Of a stretch of 58,491 nucleotides of DNA, positions 14,709 through 23,779 are shown piece after piece. Under the pieces are notes generated by a model. It saw only the letters and a program-made list of their open reading frames with translations, searched no databases and had not been told where the DNA came from. Origin of the DNA: Coriobacteriaceae bacterium AM113-163 (GTDB lineage Bacteria; Actinomycetota; Coriobacteriia; Coriobacteriales; Coriobacteriaceae); assembly GCA_027673765.1 (NCBI GenBank), contig JAQDWB010000014.1, positions 1 through 58,491 on the forward strand, written 5' to 3'. Both the position numbers and the translations under genes were made by a program. Within the stretch, counting starts at the first letter, position 1; each line of letters starts with the position of its first letter.

Positions 14709-17479
14709 CGCCCATGGACCAAGATCGCCAAAACAGACAAAACCACGATGCGGAGCACGCGGGTCGCGACCGGGAGTTCGCGACCTACCGCACCGCTCAA
14801 AGCTCAAACGATATGGTGCCGACGGTTTTTCGCCGTGGCATCTACCGCACAATCCGAGGCAGTCTTAAGCGCTTCTTGTCCATCGTGGTCATCACCGCGC
14901 TCGGCGTGAGCGTGATGTGCGGCCTTAAGGCGGGCTGCGAGGACCTGTGCGATTCGGTTGACGCCTATTTTGACCAGCAGAATGTCTATGACATTAACGT
15001 GCAGTCGACCTATGGCCTTACGCGCGACGATCTCGCGGCTATTCAAGAGGTCGACGGCGTCGAGACGGCCGAGGGCATCTACACCGAGACCGCCTACACC
15101 GCCGTGGGCACAACGCACGAGCGCGTGGTCGTGCAAAGTCTCTCCAAGGAGAACATTGATCAGCCCGTGCTCGTGAACGGCGATTTGCCCGAGAGCGCCG
15201 ATGAGGTCGCGGTGACTTCGAAGTTCCTGAAGGCTTCGGGCAAAAAACTCGGCGATACCGTGAGTTTTGCCGCCAATGACGCGAGCTCGTCCAACCAAAG
15301 CGCCAAGGATCAGTTTGCCGCGGGCGATTACACCATTACGGCCGAGGTCCTCGATCCTACCGACGTGAGCTCCGACTCGACAGTCAACGCCTTTCGCGCT
15401 GCTTCGGCGGCGGACTATAAGTTCTATGTGAGCGAGGATGCCGCGACATCTTCTTCCTACTCCGCGGTCCACGTGATCGTCGAGGGAGCCAAGAGTCTTA
15501 ACTCCTATTCGGATGCCTACGCGGCAAAGATCAATGAGGTCAAGGGCAATATCGAGAAGATCCGCGAGGAGCGTGAGAAGGCGCGCGTCCAGGAGTTGAC
15601 GGTTGACACGCCGACAAGCTTGGATACGGCCGAGCGTCAGGCCGCCATGCTCTTTGGGATCGAGCAGGATAACATCAACCGTATGGCCGAGGGCAGCGAG
15701 GAGCGCGTCCAGGCTCAGGCCGAGTTGGACCAGCGCCGCGCCGCCGCCGACCAGCATTTTGCCGATGCCCGCGCCGAGCTTTCCGATCTGGGTGAATGCA
15801 CCTGGTACATTCAGGACCGCGGTAACATCGCAAGCTACTCGAGCGTCGAGAGCGATAGCTCTTCGATCGAGGCCATCGCCACGGTTTTCCCATTTATCTT
15901 CTTTGTCGTCGCCGTGCTCATCAGTCTTACCACCGCCACGCGCATGGTCGAGGAGGAGCGCACGCTCATCGGCTTGTATAAGGCGCTCGGTTATTCGCGC
16001 GAACGCATCCTGTCCAAATACGTGGACTACGCGCTGTGGGCGTGTCTGATCGGCGGCGTGCTCGGCAACATCATCGGATTTGTGGGCTTGCCGCTGTTCC
16101 TGTTTACGGTGTTCGACGACATGTACTCGCTGCCCCAGATGTTGCTTTCGTACGACATCGTGTCCTCAATCGTCTCGGTGGCGCTGTTTGCCGTGGGCGT
16201 GGTGGGCGCTACGATTATCGCCTGCCGCCACGAGATGGCCGAGACCCCAGCCTCGCTCATGCGTCCCAAGGCCCCGCGTGCCGGCTCGCGTATTCTGCTC
16301 GAGCGTATCGGATTTATCTGGCGCCGCATGGGCTTCTTAAACAAGGTGGCGGCGCGTAACCTGTTCCGCTACAAAAAGCGCGCCTTTATGACCATCTTCG
16401 GTATCGCCGGCTGCACGGCGCTCGTGATCTGCGGTATGGGCATCCGCGATACGTCGGTGGCGCTTTCGCCCAAACAGTACGGGCATATCACGCGCTATGA
16501 CTTGCTGGCGGTCGCCAATCCCGACGATTTTTCGCAGACGTGCGCGGCATTGGATGAGCGCAGCGCGGCCAATGATTCCAACGTGACCGTGACCTCGACC
16601 CTGCCGATTATGACCGACAACGTCACCTTTACGTTTGGCGGTAAGAGCGAGACCGTGCAGCTGATCGTGGTGCCCGATGACCGCACGGGTGACTTGGACG
16701 ATTACGTGCGCCTGGAGGATGAGTCCAAAGAGCCGCTGTCTTTGCGTGACGGAGACGTGTATCTGAGCAAAAGTTCACAGCTGGTGCTTGGGATTCAGCC
16801 GGGCGATACGGCACACGTCCAGGATTCGTCGCTCAATGTTGCCAAGGTCAAAGTCAGCGACATTTCGCTTAACTATCTGGGCAACACGCTTTACATGACG
16901 CAGGGCACCTATGAGCAGGCTTTTGGTCGCAGCGCTCGACTCAACGGCATCTTTGCACTGCTTAAGGGCTCGTCGGACGACCAGATTGCGTTTAGCAAGA
17001 ATCTTAAGAGTGACGGTTGGCTTACGATTTCGAGTACGGCCGAGCATTGGGAAAACTATGAGGCGAACTTTACGATTATCAATTCTGTCGTGGTGCTCGT
17101 GACCTTTATGGCGGCGTGCCTATCGTTTGTGGTGGTGTTTACGCTGTCCAACACGAATATCTCCGAGCGCGAACGCGAGCTGGCGACCATCAAGGTGTTG
17201 GGCTTTCGTCGCGGTGAGGTGCACCACTACGTCAACAAGGAGACGTTGATTCTTACGGCGATCGGAGCCGCGCTGGGCGTACCGCTGGGCGGCTTGCTGG
17301 CCGAGAGTTTTACGTACATTTTGCAGATGCCGTCGCTGTACTTTGATGTTGAGGTCGAGCCGCTAAGCTACGTGCTTGCCGTGGTGCTTTCCTTCGGCTT
17401 TACGATCATCGTCAACCTCGCCACCAACCGAACGCTCAATAAGATCGACATGGTCGGCGCTCTCAAGAGCGCCGAGTAA
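14702..17479 (+). CDS. FtsX-like ABC permease with large extracellular domain
   Basis: A 925-residue membrane protein overlapping the ATPase gene by 7 bp. The first membrane helix (FLSIVVITALGVSVM, about residues 59-75) is followed by a ~300-residue extracellular domain that includes a coiled-coil-like charged stretch (IEKIREEREKAR). Three helices near residues 400-510 form one FtsX domain; a second FtsX domain lies at the C-terminus (about 790-925), ending with a helix before NKIDMVGALKSAE. This is the duplicated-FtsX plan of large Gram-positive MacB-like exporters. GTG 14702 is used as start; ATG 14714 is a possible alternative. Substrate unknown. Confidence 0.88.
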   Translation: MVAPMDQDRQNRQNHDAEHAGRDREFATYRTAQSSNDMVPTVFRRGIYRTIRGSLKRFLSIVVITALGVSVMCGLKAGCEDLCDSVDAYFDQQNVYDINVQSTYGLTRDDLAAIQEVDGVETAEGIYTETAYTAVGTTHERVVVQSLSKENIDQPVLVNGDLPESADEVAVTSKFLKASGKKLGDTVSFAANDASSSNQSAKDQFAAGDYTITAEVLDPTDVSSDSTVNAFRAASAADYKFYVSEDAATSSSYSAVHVIVEGAKSLNSYSDAYAAKINEVKGNIEKIREEREKARVQELTVDTPTSLDTAERQAAMLFGIEQDNINRMAEGSEERVQAQAELDQRRAAADQHFADARAELSDLGECTWYIQDRGNIASYSSVESDSSSIEAIATVFPFIFFVVAVLISLTTATRMVEEERTLIGLYKALGYSRERILSKYVDYALWACLIGGVLGNIIGFVGLPLFLFTVFDDMYSLPQMLLSYDIVSSIVSVALFAVGVVGATIIACRHEMAETPASLMRPKAPRAGSRILLERIGFIWRRMGFLNKVAARNLFRYKKRAFMTIFGIAGCTALVICGMGIRDTSVALSPKQYGHITRYDLLAVANPDDFSQTCAALDERSAANDSNVTVTSTLPIMTDNVTFTFGGKSETVQLIVVPDDRTGDLDDYVRLEDESKEPLSLRDGDVYLSKSSQLVLGIQPGDTAHVQDSSLNVAKVKVSDISLNYLGNTLYMTQGTYEQAFGRSARLNGIFALLKGSSDDQIAFSKNLKSDGWLTISSTAEHWENYEANFTIINSVVVLVTFMAACLSFVVVFTLSNTNISERERELATIKVLGFRRGEVHHYVNKETLILTAIGAALGVPLGGLLAESFTYILQMPSLYFDVEVEPLSYVLAVVLSFGFTIIVNLATNRTLNKIDMVGALKSAE

Positions 17480-17514
17480 CCTGCCAAAAAGGGACAGGTT
17501 TATTTTGGCAGGTT
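17478..17514 (+). repeat. CCTGCCAAAA hairpin repeat, copy 2
   Basis: AACCTGCCAAAA-AGGGACAGGTTTA-TTTTGGCAGGTT, overlapping the stop codon of the permease gene and followed by TTATCTGGGCAAACGCCGG, which also follows copy 3. The stem plus the trailing T-run could terminate the operon transcript. Confidence 0.8.
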
Positions 17515-17595
17515 TTATCTGGGCAAACGCCGGACAACCATTAGGTGGCCCGGCGTTTGACCCGTTTTGCTGGGGATGTCTGTCGTTCAGTGCTC

Positions 17596-17916
17596 TTACT
17601 GGCCAATCCAGTGTTGCGCATAGCTCTTAATGTCCTCGGTAAAACCGTCAAGGTCGTCAAGGGTGATCACGCTGTCGATAAGCAAATTGGCTATCTCGCG
17701 GTGCATTGTGCTGCGGCGAATGTCGTTTGCAATTACGCCTGAGGACAGCTTGTCTCTATTGAGGCGCTCTTCTAGTGCCCAAAATCTACTGGACGCTTCA
17801 CTGTCGCCGTTCAGTATCTCAACGTACTGGCCGATGAGCTTTTCCATATAACGTTCTTGCCATTGAGGAAGCATTTTCTTAAACAGCTTCCAGTCGCTTT
17901 CGGCTACGTCGCGCAT
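17596..17916 (-). CDS. Conserved hypothetical protein, 106 aa
   Basis: A soluble, charged protein (DVAESDWKLFKKMLPQWQER ... LIGQYVEILNG ... SRFWALEERLNRDK ... LDDLDGFTEDIKSYAQ). It resembles a small all-helical family common in Firmicutes and Coriobacteria that I recognise only as a conserved hypothetical of about 100 residues. No catalytic motif or membrane segment. Start ATG 17916 follows GGAGG with six bases. It is monocistronic; downstream is the hairpin repeat at 17478-17514, upstream the repeat-rich gap 17917-18360. Confidence 0.75.
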   Translation of the reverse strand: MRDVAESDWKLFKKMLPQWQERYMEKLIGQYVEILNGDSEASSRFWALEERLNRDKLSSGVIANDIRRSTMHREIANLLIDSVITLDDLDGFTEDIKSYAQHWIGQ

Positions 17917-18037
17917 ATGTCCTCCGCTCGTTAAACGGGCTTTTCCATTTGCCTTTCATTCTATTTGGTTTTCGCTCGCAGGCGTGGATGAGAGACTCTC
18001 TTTGGCCTTCGAGATTGGGCTTGTATGGGTCGTATGC

Positions 18038-18193
18038 CACAAAATGGGCCTATCTACTACGTTTGCTACCACACCCTCGACCGTGACAAAGATTATGAAA
18101 TTAAAACCGCAGGTAGATGGCTTGCCAGTTTTCGGAAAAGGCGGGTATGGTCGGCCCTCTCGAGTTAAACGTAGTAAATAGGCCCTTTTCTTG
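18038..18193. repeat. Inverted-repeat element F
   Basis: GGGCCTATCTACTACGTTT at 18046-18064 pairs with AAACGTAGTAAATAGGCCC at 18167-18185 with one mismatch; weaker pairing extends to about 27 bp. The ~100-nt interior contains CCACACC, GACCG and AAAACCGCAGG, shared with the reverse complement of element E. No credible ORF. Confidence 0.6.
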
Positions 18194-18246
18194 GCGCGCG
18201 GTCAGCTCAATGCTAATCTCCGTGCCGGAACTGACCCAGTTGTTTG

Positions 18247-18317
18247 TAAGTTGCGGTGATATACGGACTGTTTGGCGCTTTGGAGCTTCAAAACAGTCCC
18301 TATCTCACCGCAACTTA
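18247..18317. repeat. AGTTGCGGTGA hairpin, copy 2
   Basis: 27-bp arms at 18247-18273 and 18291-18317 with three mismatches around a 17-nt loop. The outer part TAAGTTGCGGTGATATA is shared with 25787-25803; the inner part GGACTGTTT differs. It lies 44 bp past the stop of the downstream-facing HTH membrane protein gene. Confidence 0.75.
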
Positions 18318-18360
18318 GGAGAAGGGCGGGGGCGGTTGGGTGCTGGTGGGTCGGAGCGTG

Positions 18361-19281
18361 TTAGGCCTGTTTGCGGTGCTTCCATTGTTTGCGGCACCAG
18401 CGCATGAGCGCCTTTATGACGGGAATCGTGATGAGGATGATCCATGCAGGATGGGGCTGTCCCAAACAGAGCCACATGTAGAGGAACCAAGCGATGGCGG
18501 CTGCCGGGTAGATGGCCTCGATCAGCTTAGACAGGTGGCGCCGATCGATGAAGTCACCAATCGCGTAGTAGACGGGAACCAGAAAGACGAGGAAAAGCCC
18601 CATGCCCCATGTGCCGTAGACAATGCCGAGCACCAGATAGGCGAGAGTGACAAGTGCGGGGAAGGGGAATTTGTTCCATGCACGTCCGACCTTGGTGTGG
18701 AAATGCTTGCCATGATGGTCGAGCTTGTCGTGTGCTTCCTTCCAGCTGGAAAACGTCTCGCCGTCGATGGTGACGGTGCCGTCGTCATTGGTGCGTACGC
18801 TATGTCCATCGTCCTCAAGCGTATCGATATGCACGCCGTCCGGCCCCACATGCACCTCTTCGCCCTTGCGCTCGTTGGTCACATGGATGCCGCTCCAACC
18901 AACATGGACTTCCTCGCCTTTATTGGGATCAATGACGTGGATACCGCGCGCGAGGGAAATATCGACAAGTGGCTTATCGCTGCAATCAGCGTGCTCAGTA
19001 GAAGCCTCAGCCTCGTCAGCCACATCCGCCGTCTCGGTGTCGGCGCTACCGTCCTTCAGGTCGTCGGCATCGTTGGCCGCCTCCCCATATAACAGCTCGT
19101 CCAACGACACGTCATACAGCGCGGCGAGCGCAATAAGGTTATCGGTATCGGGCGAGGATTCGCTGCGCTCCCATTTACTGACAGCCTGACGACTCACACC
19201 CAGCTGGGCGGCAAGCGCCTCCTGAGAAAGCCCGGCAGCCTTGCGGCGATCGACGAGGCGCTGTGCCATCGCAAGATCCAT
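18361..19281 (-). CDS. XRE-family regulator with C-terminal membrane domain
   Basis: 306 residues from ATG 19281, chosen because AAGGA precedes it and because the HTH starts directly after (MAQRLVDRRKAAGLSQEALA, then AAQLGVSRQAVSKWERSE). Residues ~70-200 are acidic and repetitive, with three related GIHV/GVHI units (DISLARGIHVIDPNKGEEVHV, and similar) and an ETFSSWKEAHDKLDHHGKHFH segment. The C-terminus has about four short hydrophobic helices. This fits membrane-tethered HTH regulators that sense envelope state. A longer reading from 19353 lacks a ribosome site. Confidence 0.82.
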   Translation of the reverse strand: MDLAMAQRLVDRRKAAGLSQEALAAQLGVSRQAVSKWERSESSPDTDNLIALAALYDVSLDELLYGEAANDADDLKDGSADTETADVADEAEASTEHADCSDKPLVDISLARGIHVIDPNKGEEVHVGWSGIHVTNERKGEEVHVGPDGVHIDTLEDDGHSVRTNDDGTVTIDGETFSSWKEAHDKLDHHGKHFHTKVGRAWNKFPFPALVTLAYLVLGIVYGTWGMGLFLVFLVPVYYAIGDFIDRRHLSKLIEAIYPAAAIAWFLYMWLCLGQPHPAWIILITIPVIKALMRWCRKQWKHRKQA

Positions 19282-19529
19282 GGTGGTTCCTTTCGTTTGA
19301 TGGTCGAATCGAATGAGCCGAGTATGCCGAGAACAACCGGTAGCGACCACCATTTCTAGTTAGAATCTGCCCCAACCCTACCGCAACTACCGGTAGCAAC
19401 CCCTAACGACCAGCCATTTCAGGACAAATGTCAGTGCTACTCTCAGCTAAGAGCCTGCAACATCCCAAAATCTCAGCCCACGCACTTGCAGCAAGAAGAC
19501 GAATAGCCTCGGCCTCCCTAGTTACCGCA

Positions 19530-19650
19530 GGAGGCCCCAGGGCTTTCCTCCCAAATCTTTCCGCAGGACGGAAGGACCCCGCCGCGCGAAGCGCGCAGCG
19601 GGGTCCTGACATGTCCGAGGACGATTTGGGAGGAAAGCCCTGGGGCCTCC
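19530..19650 (-). repeat. Nested inverted repeat B, 27-bp arms, 3' of pfkA
   Basis: Perfect 27-bp arms at 19530-19556 and 19624-19650. Inner stem AGGACCCCGC.../GCGGGGTCCT with a GCGCGAAGCGCGC hairpin tip. Joints read from pfkA: GTCCTCGGACATG and CCTGCGGA. An outer pair GACGAATAGCCTCGGC (19498-19513 against 19667-19682) wraps the whole element and includes the pfkA stop codon. The arm begins 23 nt after the stop, as in element A. Confidence 0.87.
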
Positions 19651-19673
19651 GATGAGAGCAGTTCCAGCCGAGG

Positions 19674-20753
19674 CTATTCGTCGCCGAAGCTGATGCCCAA
19701 CGCCTTGGCCTCGCGCACCAGGTCGCTCTGGGGGTCGACATACTTGAGCTTGCCGGCGACATCCTCGAGCGGCATGTGGCACATCTTGCCGTCGCGCAGG
19801 GCAATCATGTAGCCAAACTCGCCGCGCAGGCAGCCGAGTGCCGCCTCGACGCCGCACTGGGTCGCAAAGATGCGGTCCTGGGCGTCGGGCTGGCCGCCGC
19901 GCTGCGTGTGGCCGGGGATGGCGACGCGGGTCTCGCGACCGGTCTTGACCTCGATCTCCTTGGCGATGTCGTAGACGATCGACGGGCTCGTGCGCTCGGC
20001 AAGCTTCTTCTTGTACTCCTTCTTGGACAGCGCCGCGTCCTCCTTGGAGATAGCGCCCTCGGCGACGGCCACGATGGTAAAACGGCTGCCGGTCTCCATG
20101 CGATGCTCGATGGTCTTGATGACGTTGTCCATGTCGTAGGGGATCTCGGGAATCAGGATGACGTCCGCGCCGCCCGCGACGCCGGCATACAGCGGAATCC
20201 AACCGACCTTGTGGCCCATGATCTCGATGACAAACACGCGGCCGTGACTCGAGGCAGTGGTGTGGATGTCGTCGATGCACTTGGTGGCGACGTCGATGGC
20301 GCTCGTAAAGCCAAACGTCAACTCGGTGCCCCAGGTGTCGTTATCGATGGTCTTGGGCAGGGCGATAACGTTGAGGCCCTCTTCGCGCAGGCGGTTGGCG
20401 GTCTTGGTGGAGCCGTTGCCGCCCAGCATAAACAGGCAGTCGAGCTGCAGCTTATGATAGGTGTGGACCATTGCGGGCACCTTCTCGACGCCGTCGGCCT
20501 CGGGAATGTCCAGGCGCTTGAACGGCGTGCGGCTCGTGCCCAGGATGGTGCCGCCGCGGGTGAGGATGCCGCTAAAATCGGCGGGCGTCATGACGCGGAA
20601 CCTGCTGTAGATAAGGCCCTGGTAGCCGTCCTCAAAACCATAGATCTCAATAGGCTCTTTGCTATTGGTCATAAGCGTTTTGACAATGCCGCGCATGGTG
20701 GCGTTGAGCGCCTGGCAGTCGCCGCCACTGGTAAGAAGACCGATCCTGAGCAT
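19674..20753 (-). CDS. pfkA: 6-phosphofructokinase
   Basis: Phosphorylates fructose-6-phosphate in glycolysis. The 359 residues show GLLTSGGDCQALNATMRG (nucleotide site), LGGNGSTKTANRL in the place of GGDGS, the catalytic PKTIDNDTWGTE with TIDND, and IEIMGHKVGWIPLYAG. The Asn for Asp in GGDGS, and GGDCQALN rather than GGDxPGLN, place it in the clade of ATP or PPi-using enzymes whose phosphoryl donor cannot be read reliably from sequence. Start ATG 20753 is preceded by GGAAGGA. A -10-like TATAAC lies about 20-25 bp upstream. Confidence 0.9.
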   Translation of the reverse strand: MLRIGLLTSGGDCQALNATMRGIVKTLMTNSKEPIEIYGFEDGYQGLIYSRFRVMTPADFSGILTRGGTILGTSRTPFKRLDIPEADGVEKVPAMVHTYHKLQLDCLFMLGGNGSTKTANRLREEGLNVIALPKTIDNDTWGTELTFGFTSAIDVATKCIDDIHTTASSHGRVFVIEIMGHKVGWIPLYAGVAGGADVILIPEIPYDMDNVIKTIEHRMETGSRFTIVAVAEGAISKEDAALSKKEYKKKLAERTSPSIVYDIAKEIEVKTGRETRVAIPGHTQRGGQPDAQDRIFATQCGVEAALGCLRGEFGYMIALRDGKMCHMPLEDVAGKLKYVDPQSDLVREAKALGISFGDE

Positions 20754-20791
20754 GATGAATCCTTCCGGGCAAGTTATAACATGCGCATAAG

Positions 20792-20824
20792 TTTACCCCC
20801 GCACACTGTTGATGCGGGGGTAAA
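20792..20824 (-). terminator. Bidirectional-looking hairpin between Ntn hydrolase and pfkA
   Basis: TTTACCCCCGCA and TGCGGGGGTAAA are perfect 12-bp inverted arms around a 9-nt loop, 69 nt past the stop of the minus-strand hydrolase gene. The flanking A/T supports modest termination in either direction. Confidence 0.65.
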
Positions 20825-20893
20825 ACGTGTTAGCTCAAGCGTATAGAAATGTAAGCAACGTCAGGCGAGCGTAAGGACGACGGTGCCAGCTCC

Positions 20894-21979
20894 TTACAGC
20901 GCGAAGGCGTCGACGTCGCCCCAGTGGCGGCGCAGCGTGATGGCGGCAGCAGGCTCGGTATTGTCAAAGACGATCGACCATTGCGTATTGCTGGTGATGT
21001 CTTCCGGATTGGGCTCTTGCGCTGCGGCGCGTAGGGCCTTCCAAGCGACTGCCTCGTCTTGGGCACCGACATGGGCGTCAAGGACATCGGCGATTGCGAC
21101 GGCGCGCTCTTTACCATGGCCCAGCTCGCCATTCTTTTGGTTGGGCAGCACTTCGTCGTCATAGCAGGCATAGAAGTTCGTAACCTGGCGCACAGGAGTC
21201 GCTTTGAAAGTGCGGTCCGGATCGCGCGGATCCCACTCCACCACCCGCGCGTCACCGGCGGCGTCGTTGACAAAGAAGTGGTAATCGCGTCCTGCCATGG
21301 CGTGCATGTCGTAGACGGAAAGCAGGTCGACAGCTTCTTGCGTGGTGGCGGCACGGTCGAGCACCAGACGGATGGCGAGCGAGGTATTGATGACGGGGCG
21401 TTGCGTGTCCTGGTCACAGGGCTTGGAATCCAGGGTGAGTACGGCAACGGACACGCCGCATTCGTTAACACCGTCGAGCTGGGCAAACGGGCCCATGAGT
21501 GCGGCGACGCGTCCGGCGACGGAGTCAAGCGGAGTGTTATCGCCCAGGTTGTTGAGGGCGGCAAATCCGATGGAGGCATAGCCGCCGCGTGGGTGATTGC
21601 GCACCAGCAGCGCCGAGGTGTCGTCCTTAAAGTCGTAATTGCGACCGGTGCGCACGCGGCCTTCGGCATCTACGGCGACAAAAGCGCTGCAGGCAAACTG
21701 GGGCGCCTGGACATGTGCCGGCACACCGGGCAGCACCTGCGCCACCACGGCATCGATGTAGGCCTGGTCGTCGCGTACGCCGGCGGCGATGATGCGATCA
21801 AGATCGTAGTCGTAGGCGATGTCGATTGCGTACAGGTCATAGCCATCCGCGTAGCCGGTCAAGCGTTTGAGCGACGCGGCGGACTTGATTTGCTTGTGAT
21901 AAACGATACCGGTGGCAGCGGCAAGGCCGACGGCGACACTCGCGACACCGCAGGCGATGGCAATGTTACGTGGCTTCAT
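20894..21979 (-). CDS. Membrane-anchored Ntn hydrolase (C45/linear amide C-N hydrolase type)
   Basis: 361 residues with an uncleaved-looking N-terminal helix (NIAIACGVASVAVGLAAATG). Cys97 in APQFACSAFVAVD is the likely nucleophile, followed by RTGRNYDFKDD, the hallmark of the acyl-coenzyme A:6-aminopenicillanic acid acyltransferase/C45 group. GVNECGVSVAVL and RDYHFFVNDAAGDARVVEW are further family segments. Members hydrolyse linear amide bonds (carcinine, N-acyl amino acids, conjugated bile acids or penicillin V). The exact substrate is not determinable. Unlike secreted bile salt hydrolases the Cys is not at residue 2, so processing before Cys97 is expected if it is active. Start ATG 21979 follows GAGGAG. 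Confidence 0.78.
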   Translation of the reverse strand: MKPRNIAIACGVASVAVGLAAATGIVYHKQIKSAASLKRLTGYADGYDLYAIDIAYDYDLDRIIAAGVRDDQAYIDAVVAQVLPGVPAHVQAPQFACSAFVAVDAEGRVRTGRNYDFKDDTSALLVRNHPRGGYASIGFAALNNLGDNTPLDSVAGRVAALMGPFAQLDGVNECGVSVAVLTLDSKPCDQDTQRPVINTSLAIRLVLDRAATTQEAVDLLSVYDMHAMAGRDYHFFVNDAAGDARVVEWDPRDPDRTFKATPVRQVTNFYACYDDEVLPNQKNGELGHGKERAVAIADVLDAHVGAQDEAVAWKALRAAAQEPNPEDITSNTQWSIVFDNTEPAAAITLRRHWGDVDAFAL

Positions 21980-22140
21980 GACGGCTCCTCTCGTCCTGTT
22001 AGCGCAATTGTCGCAAAAGGAGCGCGGGCATGATGGCTCAACTTGGTGAGCGGCGCGGAATTAAGCACGGAATGAAGGGTGCGGCGCTGGCGTGGCGGGG
22101 TATGCTGGAGGGGACCATCAACCCAGCGAAAGGGGAGAGC

Positions 22141-23526
22141 ATGACGGATCAGGAAACGATCGAGCGCGTGCACGTGACGGCCGACGATATCGAGGCCTCC
22201 AACGACCTTATCGACTTTATCGAGGCATGCCCCAGCATGTTCCATACGGCGGCGACCATTATGGCCGAGCTCGACGAGGCGGGCTTTACCTACCTGCCCG
22301 AGAACGCAGCGTGGGACATCGAGCCGGGCGGGCGTTATTACACGCAGCGTAACACCTCGAGCGTCGTTGCCTTTAAGGTGGGCGAAGACCTGGCCGCTAC
22401 GTGGGGCGAGGACGGCGTTGCCGGCGACTATCATTTTCAACTCACGGCGTCACACAGCGATTCGCCGACGTTTAAGGTTAAGGCCGTGCCCGAGCTCGAC
22501 GGCGCGGGCGAGACGCTGCGCCTGAACACCGAGGCCTACGGCGGCATGATTGACTATACCTGGTTCGATCGCCCGCTGGCACTTGCGGGCCGCGTGCTGG
22601 TGCGCGAGGGCGACCGTATCGAGAGCCGCTTGCTCGCTACCGAGCGCGAAGTTGCCATTATCCCGAGCCTTGCCATCCATATGAATCGTGGCGTTAACGA
22701 GGGCTTTGCGCCCAACCGAGCCGTCGACCTGTGCCCGCTCATCAGCGCTGGCGACCTTAAGCAGGGAGATTTTGACGCCCTGATCGCTGATGAACTGGAC
22801 GTTGAGCCCGAGCAGATCCTGGGCCGCGATCTGTTCCTGGTCAATCGTCAGGATGCACGCATCTGGGGCTGGGCCGACGAGTTTATCTCGACGCCCAAGC
22901 TCGACGACCTGGCCTGCGCCTACACCTCGCTGCAGGCATTTTTGGGTGCCGAGAACGCGCACGACGTTTCGGTCTTCTGCTGCTTTGATAACGAGGAGGT
23001 TGGCTCCGAGACCAAGCAGGGCGCCATGTCGACGTTCTTGGCCGATGCGCTGCGACGCATCAACGGATCGCTGGGCTTTGATGACGAGTCCTACCATCGT
23101 GCGCTTGCCGCCTCGATGCTCGTGAGCTGCGATAATGCGCATGCCGTGCATCCCAATCATGCCGAAAAGTGTGACGCTCGCAACCAGGTGGTGCTTAACG
23201 GCGGCATCGTCATCAAAGAAGCCGCCAACCAGCACTACTGCACCGACGCCTTTAGCCGCGCGGTGTTCCAGGCCATCTGCGATGACGCTGACGTACCCAC
23301 GCAGGCCTTCGCCAACAAGAGCGATATGGCGGGTGGCTCTACCCTTGGCAATCTGTCCAATATGCAGGCGAGTATGCACGCCGTGGACGTGGGCCTGCCG
23401 CAGCTGGCCATGCACTCAAGCTACGAGACCGGCGGCGTGCGCGACGTGATGTACGCCATCCGCGCCCTCACCGCCTTCTACGAGCGCAACCTAACCATCA
23501 ACGGCGCCGAAAGCGTGGAGCTCTAA
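22141..23526 (+). CDS. M18-family aminopeptidase
   Basis: A 461-residue zinc aminopeptidase related to yeast aminopeptidase I and DNPEP, releasing N-terminal residues, often acidic ones. Metal ligands appear in LTASHSDSPTFK (His105-x-Asp107), the catalytic pair in CCFDNEEVGSETKQGA (near 280), and a C-terminal MHSSYETGG segment with the last His. The start at ATG 22141 follows AAAGGGGAGAGC; the longer reading from 22030 begins inside the divergent promoter region and is rejected. The stop codon abuts repeat copy 3. Confidence 0.92.
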   Translation: MTDQETIERVHVTADDIEASNDLIDFIEACPSMFHTAATIMAELDEAGFTYLPENAAWDIEPGGRYYTQRNTSSVVAFKVGEDLAATWGEDGVAGDYHFQLTASHSDSPTFKVKAVPELDGAGETLRLNTEAYGGMIDYTWFDRPLALAGRVLVREGDRIESRLLATEREVAIIPSLAIHMNRGVNEGFAPNRAVDLCPLISAGDLKQGDFDALIADELDVEPEQILGRDLFLVNRQDARIWGWADEFISTPKLDDLACAYTSLQAFLGAENAHDVSVFCCFDNEEVGSETKQGAMSTFLADALRRINGSLGFDDESYHRALAASMLVSCDNAHAVHPNHAEKCDARNQVVLNGGIVIKEAANQHYCTDAFSRAVFQAICDDADVPTQAFANKSDMAGGSTLGNLSNMQASMHAVDVGLPQLAMHSSYETGGVRDVMYAIRALTAFYERNLTINGAESVEL

Positions 23527-23563
23527 AACCTGCCAAAAAGGGATGTTAATTTTGGCAGGTTTT
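23525..23563 (+). repeat. CCTGCCAAAA hairpin repeat, copy 3
   Basis: AAAACCTGCCAAAA ... TTTTGGCAGGTTTT with a shortened loop (AGGGATGTTAA). It starts at the last base of the M18 stop region and continues TATCTGGGCAAATGCCG like copy 2. It doubles as a plausible terminator. Confidence 0.8.
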
Positions 23564-23668
23564 ATCTGGGCAAATGCCGCAATGCCAACAGCTGGACGGA
23601 ATTGTTAAGACACCGCTGGTCGAGCAAACGTCAGCGAGCGACGTCCAGAGCGAACAAGTTGGCATGAA

Positions 23669-23709
23669 AAAAGGCGAGGCATTGACCTTCTGGTCATGCC
23701 TCGCCTTTT
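23669..23709. terminator. Bidirectional intrinsic terminator
   Basis: AAAAGGCGAGGCAT-TGACCTTCTGGTCA-TGCCTCGCCTTTT forms a long stem between convergent genes. The minus-strand read ends in TTTTTTC, the plus-strand read in TTTTG. Confidence 0.9.
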
Positions 23710-23753
23710 GAATGACAAATTGTCGTTCTGGACGTTGCGCAGCGTCGGCCGGT

Positions 23754-23775
23754 CCGCCGTTCGTAAGAACGGCGG
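23754..23775 (-). terminator. Short hairpin after the dehydrogenase gene
   Basis: CCGCCGTTC-GTAA-GAACGGCGG, a 9-bp perfect stem with a tetraloop, four nt past the stop. No U-tract follows; it may protect the 3' end or assist the terminator at 23669-23709. Confidence 0.5.
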
Positions 23776-23779
23776 AACC

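Noticed and set aside
17984..18181. 65-codon plus-strand ORF
   Set aside because: Lies within inverted-repeat element F and has no ribosome site.
18340..19092. 250-codon plus-strand ORF
   Set aside because: Shadow of the HTH membrane regulator on the minus strand.
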